NCBI GenBank assembly: GCA_947462115.1
Contig: CANHON010000093.1
Location: forward strand, 1-13,351
DNA length: 13,351 bases
From: Deltaproteobacteria bacterium
GTDB taxonomy: Bacteria; Myxococcota_A; UBA796; UBA2385
Reading direction: 5' to 3'
This document shows positions 7,792 to 13,351 of the stretch, piece after piece. Each line of letters starts with the position of its first letter. Within the stretch, counting starts at the first letter, position 1. The position numbers were made by a program, and so were the translations under genes. Below the pieces are notes generated by a model. It did no database searches. It saw only the letters and a list, made by a program, of their open reading frames with translations, and was not told the DNA's origin.

Positions 7792-9003
7792 TCAGGACCG
7801 CGGGCGGCGCACCAACAGCAGCCCCAGCACGCCGATCCCGACGAGGCCAGCGCTGCGCGGACCGCCGCCGGTGGCGCAGGCGAGGCGGGCCTTGCCCTCG
7901 TCCTCTTCGCCGCTGACCGGGTCGCCGCCGGCGTCTTCTTCGTCGGGGAGGTCATTGTAGGTCGTCGGCAGAATGCCCGGCTCCTCGCACCACACCCGGG
8001 TGCCGTCCTCACAGGCCGCGCGAAGCTCCGCGTCGATCCACTCCAGGTGGTAGTCCACCCGGGTGTCCACGCCGCCGGTCCGGTAACAATCGGTGTAGTC
8101 GTAGGCGTGGCTGGTGACGCCGACGAGCCGCATCAGGTCGTCGGTCTCGGCCTCGGGCAAGAAGTAGAAGGAGGGGCCGCCCGAGTCACCGTGGCACTTG
8201 CGCACGTCGGTGCGCTCCTCCCCGATCTTCATCTCCGGGTCGCCCAGCTCGGCGATGGCCGACTCTCCCATCATCTTGATGGCGAAGGTGCCGGCCGGCG
8301 GGGCCTGCGTGCTGCTCGTCGCGGTCTGTTGGCCCCAGCCGACGGCGATCACCCGGTCGGCGACCGCCAAGTCGGCGCCCTCCTCCGGCGTGGGGAGCAG
8401 CGCGGGGCGCACGTCCAGCACCGGCGTCTCCAGGAAAAGCAACGCGATGTCGTGATTGTCGGAGATGCCGATGCCGAGGCGGCGGATGTTGAAGTCCTCG
8501 TGCTTGACCCACTTGCGCACCATCACGGTGTCTTCCGGCCAGTCGGCGCGGCGCGGCCCGAACCCGCTCAGATCCGCTTGGCGCGACCAGCCGAACTGCA
8601 TGGCGGTGATCTCGCCCTGACCGCCGGTGAGGGCCAGCTCATCGACGCAGTGCGCGGCCAGCAGCACCACGTCGGGCGCGATCAGCGTGGAGCTGCACAA
8701 GAAGCTGATGTAGGGGAAGATCCCGTAGCCAGGCACCGAGAGCGTGGCGTCGATGAGGAGGCCCCCCGCCGCCGGATAGTCGGCCTCCGTCGCTGCTTCG
8801 CCGTTGATGATCCCGTGGACGAGGCCGCTCGGCGCTGCGTCGATGACGGCCCCTTCCTCCGCCCGGTCCGCGGCCGCCCCCGCCTCGCCCGACACTTCGC
8901 CCGCCCCCTCGACCGGGCCCGCAGCCCAGGCCATGGCTGGCCCCAGGCAGAAGACGGCGGCACCAAAGGTAGACCGCAGGAACAACCGGTGAGATGCGTG
9001 CAT
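7792..9003 (-). CDS. Secreted trypsin-like serine protease (family S1) with MYXO-CTERM-like anchor
   Basis: This 403-residue precursor starts at ATG 9003 with CGGAGCC upstream. A signal peptide runs to about AWAA (25-28), followed by a 35-residue Ala/Glu-rich propeptide. IINGEAA (65-71) resembles the activation-site IVGG. The catalytic triad is visible: H118 in LAAHC, D185 in DNHDIALL, S274 in CHGDSGGP. VGWGQ (221-225) is a further S1 hallmark. After an acidic linker (about 350-372), C376 precedes a hydrophobic helix (about 385-398) and the tail RRPRS. This is the MYXO-CTERM layout that a myxosortase is thought to process for surface anchoring in Myxococcota. Substrate specificity is uncertain. 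The gene heads a leftward cluster and stops 2 nt before the RluA-type gene. Confidence 0.92.
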   Translation of the reverse strand: MHASHRLFLRSTFGAAVFCLGPAMAWAAGPVEGAGEVSGEAGAAADRAEEGAVIDAAPSGLVHGIINGEAATEADYPAAGGLLIDATLSVPGYGIFPYISFLCSSTLIAPDVVLLAAHCVDELALTGGQGEITAMQFGWSRQADLSGFGPRRADWPEDTVMVRKWVKHEDFNIRRLGIGISDNHDIALLFLETPVLDVRPALLPTPEEGADLAVADRVIAVGWGQQTATSSTQAPPAGTFAIKMMGESAIAELGDPEMKIGEERTDVRKCHGDSGGPSFYFLPEAETDDLMRLVGVTSHAYDYTDCYRTGGVDTRVDYHLEWIDAELRAACEDGTRVWCEEPGILPTTYNDLPDEEDAGGDPVSGEEDEGKARLACATGGGPRSAGLVGIGVLGLLLVRRPRS

Positions 9004-9265
9004 TTCGGCTCCGAGGCTGGCCCCTAAGCGGGGGACCGGTGGGGCGAGGCGTCGCCCCGACGCGCCGAGTTAGCCCCGGCGAGGCGGCGCCCGCAACACG
9101 CGGCGCCCGGACCGGACACGCCCTTGACGGTGACGGTCCCGCAACGCCGCCCGCGCCGCGCCGCGCCCGCGCTAAGCCCGGCGGCCGCGTCGGGTCCGAG
9201 CCCAGACGGTCGAACGCTCGACCCCCCGCGCGCACCATCGTCATCCAACCCCATGAGCAGCCTTC
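9004..9265. promoter_or_regulatory. Divergent intergenic region between protease and YceI genes
   Basis: These 262 nt hold no plausible gene; they should contain both outward promoters. A perfect 7-bp inverted repeat (GGGGCGA 9041-9047, TCGCCCC 9052-9058, 4-nt loop) lies about 40 nt upstream of the protease ATG and could be an operator or a leader hairpin. Minus-strand GCTAACTC (9067-9074) is a possible -10 for the protease. On the plus strand, TTGACG at 9124-9129 resembles a -35 but has no matching -10 at proper spacing, and GCTAAGCC (9171-9178) is a weak alternative. Confidence 0.4.
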
Positions 9266-9937
9266 ATGTCTACCCACAGCTTCCGCGCCTCCCTCATCCT
9301 CCTCGTCGCCGCCATGGCTTGCCAGAGCGAGATCGACGACAAGCCCGCCGCCACCGTCGCTCCCGCCGCCCCGGTCGCCCCGGCTGCCCCGGCCCCGGTT
9401 GAGCCGGCCGCCCCCGCCGCCGAGGCCGCGCCCGCCGGTCAGGTCGAGCGCGCTGCCCCCGAGAGCTCCAAGCTGGAGTGGGTTGCCGGCAAGGTCACCA
9501 AGGATCACCCGGGCGCCTTCAACTCCTTCACCCTGGAGGCCACCGTCGCCGAAGATCAGCTCCGCGCCGTCAACGCCACGGTCGACATGAGCAGCGTGAC
9601 CTCCGACGCCGAGAAGCTCACCGCCCACCTGCTGTCGCCCGACTTCTTCGACGTGGCCCAGTTCGCCCAGGCGACCTTCAAGAGCAGCGCGGTGGAGCCG
9701 ATCGCCGGCGCCGCCCCCGGCGCGGCCAACGTGACCATCCGCGGCGAGATGACCCTGCACGGCGTCACCAAGGAGGTGTCGGTGCCCGCCACCTTCGCCA
9801 AGGTCGAGGCCGGCGGCCACAGCCTGATGGCGGAGTTCACCATCAACCGCCAGGACTTCGGCGTGAAGTACGCGGGCAAGCCCGACGACCTCATCAAGGA
9901 CAACGTCCTCATCAAGCTCTCGGCCGCCCTCCGCTAA
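9266..9937 (+). CDS. YceI-family lipoprotein
   Basis: The 223-residue precursor has a signal peptide ending in AAMAC (lipidated C19) and then an Ala/Pro repeat linker (about 28-58) that would hold the domain away from the membrane. The YceI-like lipocalin domain (about 68-223) is recognisable from LEWVAGKVTKDHPG, DMSSV, LLSPDFFDV (122-130), FAQATFKS, IRGEMTLHGVTKEV (158-171) and FTINRQDFGVKY. Such proteins are eight-stranded barrels that bind isoprenoid-like or other amphiphilic ligands; the specific ligand here is unknown. The ATG at 9266 lacks the GGAG seen before most neighbours; only GAGCAG about 10 nt upstream is present. An ATG at 9253 is out of frame. Transcribed alone, towards a convergent small gene. 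Confidence 0.93.
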   Translation: MSTHSFRASLILLVAAMACQSEIDDKPAATVAPAAPVAPAAPAPVEPAAPAAEAAPAGQVERAAPESSKLEWVAGKVTKDHPGAFNSFTLEATVAEDQLRAVNATVDMSSVTSDAEKLTAHLLSPDFFDVAQFAQATFKSSAVEPIAGAAPGAANVTIRGEMTLHGVTKEVSVPATFAKVEAGGHSLMAEFTINRQDFGVKYAGKPDDLIKDNVLIKLSAALR

Positions 9938-9946
9938 GCCTGGAGC

Positions 9947-10213
9947 TCACTCGGGCCGCGCCGCGGTCGGGGCCTGCCGCAGGGCCTCCACCGCGCGCTC
10001 GGGCGCCCGACGCTCGCCGCGCTGGGACCACATGACCGCGCAGAGCAGCGTCAGGGCCGCGCTGAAGGTGAGCCCCTTGCGCATCGCTGCCCGCTGCTGC
10101 TCGTGCCGCATGGCCTGAAGCAGCGGCCCGCGGCGCACGACGGCCGCCGAGAGCAGGCCCGGCGCGTGGGCCCGCTGGAGCTGGCCGATCTTGGAGAGGA
10201 CTGTGGCGAACAT
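9947..10213 (-). CDS. Small single-span membrane protein of unknown function
   Basis: The 88-residue product is chosen to start at ATG 10213-10211 because GGAGCC lies about 6 nt upstream; the frame is open for 43 more codons of Arg-rich, low-complexity sequence that looks non-coding. The N-terminus is amphipathic and basic (residues 1-46). A hydrophobic helix follows at about 48-63 (GLTFSAALTLLCAVMW), then a charged tail. Positively charged residues flank both sides of the helix, so topology is unclear. The stop is 9 nt from the stop of the convergent YceI gene. No family was recognised. The GGAG signal, sensible start and membrane helix support it as a real gene, but its short length in GC-rich DNA keeps the confidence moderate. 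Confidence 0.6.
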   Translation of the reverse strand: MFATVLSKIGQLQRAHAPGLLSAAVVRRGPLLQAMRHEQQRAAMRKGLTFSAALTLLCAVMWSQRGERRAPERAVEALRQAPTAARPE

Positions 10214-10392
10214 GGCAGGCTCCAGGGGCTCGGACGGTCCCCATTCGGCCGGCCCGCCCAAAGCCTGAGGCCGAAGCGACGACGCGCCCGACCGCCGGCG
10301 ACGGGCTACACTGGCGCCGCGGCGAGCGGCAGCCCGCCTCACCGCCCCCTTTTCAGGCCCTGGCAGCGGGCCAAGCAGCCGCAGGAGTCCCC
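10214..10392. promoter_or_regulatory. Divergent intergenic region upstream of the aldehyde dehydrogenase gene
   Basis: 179 nt without a gene separate the small membrane protein from the aldehyde dehydrogenase. GCTACACT at 10305-10312 (TACACT as a -10) is a candidate promoter for the rightward gene, about 80 nt before its ATG; no clear -35 precedes it. Nothing convincing is seen for the leftward gene. Confidence 0.3.
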
Positions 10393-11853
10393 ATGAGCAG
10401 CCAGCCCGAGAGCCCGGTCGTCGAAGAGGGCGTCGCCCACGATGATGCCTCCCTCCAGGCCATGCAGGCCGCCTTCGACAAGCTCAAGGCCGCCTGGGTG
10501 AGCAAAGGCGGCCTCAGCTACAAAGAGCGGATGGGCTACCTCAAGGCGCTGGGCGCCTCGATGAAGGCGCGCCGCGACGAGCTCATCGCCGCCCTCAACC
10601 AGGACTTTGGCAACCGTTGCTCCACCGAGACGACCCTGGCCGAGCTGAGCCGGGTCGTGGAGTCCGCGGCCTTCGCCCGTGCCAACCTGCTCGACTGGAT
10701 GGAGCCCCAGGAGCGCGAGGTGGGCTGGCAGCTCCGCCCCGCGACCGGGCAGGTCCGCTACCAGCCGCTCGGCGTGGTCGGGATCATCGCCCCGTGGAAC
10801 TACCCGATCCAGCTCTCCATCGATCCCCTCGTGGCGGCGATCGCCGCCGGCAACCGGGTGATCATCAAGCCGAGCGAGCTCACGCCCAACACCACCGCGG
10901 CCCTCCGGTCGCTGCTCTCGGGGATCATCCCCGAGGACGTCGTGCAGATCGTCGAAGGCGACAGCCGCGTCGGATCCGCCTTCGCCAGCCTCCCGCTCGA
11001 CCACCTCCTGTTCACCGGCAGCACCAAGGTCGGCAAGCTGGTCATGAAGGCCGCCGCCGAGAACCTCACGCCCGTGACCCTCGAGCTCGGCGGCAAGTCG
11101 CCGACCATCGTGCACCCGAGCTTCAACACCGCGCAGGCAGCCGAGCGCATCGTCTGGGCCAAGTGCTTCAACAGCGGCCAGACCTGCATCGCGCCCGACT
11201 ACGTGATGGTGCACAAAAGCGAGGTGGACAGCTTCGTGAGCGCCGCCCAGGCCGCCTTCGCCAAGTTCTACCCGCGGGTCGGCGACAACACCGACTATAC
11301 GGCCATCATCAGCGAGCAGCACCACCGCCGGCTCTGCGGGCTCATCTCCGAGTCGGAGCAGCGCGGCACCAAGGTGGTGCGCTGCAACCCGGCCAACGAA
11401 GACGACGCCGCGCTCGGCAAGAAGCTGCCCCTGACCCTGGTCGTGGACCCGCCCAAGGACAGCGCGGTGATGACGGAGGAGATCTTCGGCACCGTCCTGC
11501 CCATCGTGCCCTTCGATGAGATTGACGAGTGCATCCGCTTTGTCAACGATCGGCCGCGGCCCTTGGCGCTCTACTACTTCGATCACAAGGGCAAGCGGGT
11601 CGAGGACATGCTGGAGCGCACCGTGAGCGGTGGCGCCGGCGTGAACGAGGCCTTGATCCACGTGACGCAGGAGACGATGCCCTTCGGCGGCGTCGGCGCC
11701 AGCGGCATGGGCAGCTACCACGGCTACGCAGGCTTCCGTACCTTCTCCCACGAGAAGAGCGTAATGCAGCAGAGCCGGATGAACGGCATGAACATGCTCA
11801 ACCCGCCCTATGGCAGCTTCTCCAAGCTGTTCTCCAAGCTGCTGGGCTTGTAG
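10393..11853 (+). CDS. NAD(P)-dependent aldehyde dehydrogenase, coniferyl-aldehyde / class 3 type
   Basis: The 486-residue enzyme starts at ATG 10393 with AGGAGTCCCC directly upstream. Aldehyde dehydrogenase hallmarks: APWNYP (133-138; N136 stabilises the oxyanion), IIKPSE (157-162; K159 contacts the cofactor ribose), FTGST (207-211), LELGGK (230-235; E231 is the general base), GQTC (262-265; C265 is the catalytic thiol), and EEIFG (362-366) with E363. The short C-terminus containing MLNPPYG resembles the class 3 group, and the N-terminal half (DFGNR, ETTLAEL, LGVVGIIAPWNYP) matches coniferyl aldehyde dehydrogenases. It oxidises an aldehyde to the acid; the natural substrate is uncertain and may be aromatic or medium-chain. 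The usual Pro after EEIFG is Thr here. No signal peptide, so cytosolic. Monocistronic by context. Confidence 0.93.
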   Translation: MSSQPESPVVEEGVAHDDASLQAMQAAFDKLKAAWVSKGGLSYKERMGYLKALGASMKARRDELIAALNQDFGNRCSTETTLAELSRVVESAAFARANLLDWMEPQEREVGWQLRPATGQVRYQPLGVVGIIAPWNYPIQLSIDPLVAAIAAGNRVIIKPSELTPNTTAALRSLLSGIIPEDVVQIVEGDSRVGSAFASLPLDHLLFTGSTKVGKLVMKAAAENLTPVTLELGGKSPTIVHPSFNTAQAAERIVWAKCFNSGQTCIAPDYVMVHKSEVDSFVSAAQAAFAKFYPRVGDNTDYTAIISEQHHRRLCGLISESEQRGTKVVRCNPANEDDAALGKKLPLTLVVDPPKDSAVMTEEIFGTVLPIVPFDEIDECIRFVNDRPRPLALYYFDHKGKRVEDMLERTVSGGAGVNEALIHVTQETMPFGGVGASGMGSYHGYAGFRTFSHEKSVMQQSRMNGMNMLNPPYGSFSKLFSKLLGL

Positions 11854-11879
11854 CCGTCGATCCCCCGGGAGCCCGACGG
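11854..11879 (+). terminator. Hairpin immediately after the aldehyde dehydrogenase gene
   Basis: CCGTCG (11854-11859) and CGACGG (11874-11879) form a 6-bp outer stem right after the TAG; an inner TCCC/GGGA pair (11861-11864, 11867-11870) could extend it. There is no U-tract, so termination by this structure alone is doubtful. Confidence 0.35.
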
Positions 11880-12137
11880 GGCCGCTGTCCGCCGCGCGTG
11901 ACAGGCAGGACACATCCTCCGCCGCCCCTTGGGCCCGCGCCCCCACCGGCTTAGCTTCGGTGCGGAGCGCGGGCTTTTCAACGCCCGCTCCCGGGGCCGC
12001 CCAACCCGAGCCGGGCCGCATTCCGCAGGCACCTGTCCATCGACAGGCGGCGCCGCCCCGCCCAGACACCCGCAGCGGGCCGCCCGGCCCCCGCCTCGCC
12101 ACAGGACCCGCCCCGCGCGCGGTCCGACGAGACCACG
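11880..12137 (+). promoter_or_regulatory. Non-coding leader with inverted repeats before the helicase gene
   Basis: No gene is supported here. Two compact inverted repeats stand out: GCGGGC (11969-11974) with GCCCGC (11983-11988), 8-nt loop rich in T; and CCTGTC (12032-12037) with GACAGG (12042-12047), a 6-bp stem with a CATC tetraloop. A TTAGCT (11951-11956) is a possible weak -10, which would place both hairpins inside the 5' untranslated RNA. Long structured leaders are known for some cold-induced or autoregulated bacterial DEAD-box helicase genes, so post-transcriptional control is a reasonable guess. Confidence 0.35.

Positions 12138-13351
<1,214 letters not shown>

Noticed and set aside
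7669..9027. 452-codon open frame on the plus strand
   Set aside because: Antisense to the serine protease with its complete catalytic triad; no signal peptide or domain.
9031..9240. Possible small RNA gene in the divergent intergenic region
   Set aside because: There is GC-rich inverted-repeat content but no terminator with a T-tract and no convincing promoter pair; not enough to support an RNA gene.
9337..9440. GCC/CCG-rich repetitive stretch as a DNA repeat
   Set aside because: It encodes the Ala/Pro linker of the YceI lipoprotein; the repetition is explained by protein composition, not by a separate repeat element.

Overview
The window is very GC-rich (roughly 70 % by eye) with the strong third-position GC bias that makes long spurious reading frames on the opposite strand. 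The best taxonomic clue is the secreted serine protease at 7792-9003. It ends in a Cys, a short hydrophobic helix and an RRPRS tail, which is the layout of the MYXO-CTERM sorting signal. Together with the many lipoproteins and the base composition, this points to a Myxococcota (former deltaproteobacterial) chromosome. I see no tRNA, rRNA, CRISPR array, insertion sequence, phage gene or attachment site.

Layout. From 9003 leftwards to the window edge there are eight genes on the minus strand. The first four are close together: S1 protease, RluA-type pseudouridine synthase, class I/II aminotransferase and an orphan 275-residue protein, with gaps of 2, 26 and 9 nt, so one transcript is likely. 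After 70 nt comes an 858-residue lipoprotein with an (alpha/alpha) toroid and an apparent AMMECR1-like segment. It is followed by two paralogous tyrosine-rich lipoproteins with a shared four-cysteine pattern. The second of these overlaps, through GTGA, the start of a polytopic membrane protein that leaves the window.

To the right of a 262-nt divergent intergenic region is a plus-strand YceI-family lipoprotein. It faces a small minus-strand membrane protein, with only 9 nt between the stops. A second divergent region (179 nt) leads to a plus-strand aldehyde dehydrogenase of the coniferyl-aldehyde / class 3 type. Then comes a 284-nt non-coding leader containing several inverted repeats, and a DEAD-box RNA helicase of the RhlE type cut by the right edge.

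How the genes fit together. Five of the products carry export signals (one protease, four lipoproteins), and two or three more proteins are membrane-embedded, so much of the window serves the cell envelope. The housekeeping-like enzymes (RluA, aminotransferase, aldehyde dehydrogenase, helicase) form no obvious single pathway with them. The most unusual content is the toroid lipoprotein and the paired Cys4/Tyr-rich lipoproteins, whose roles cannot be read from the sequence. Functional names rest on motifs read by eye; no database search was run.
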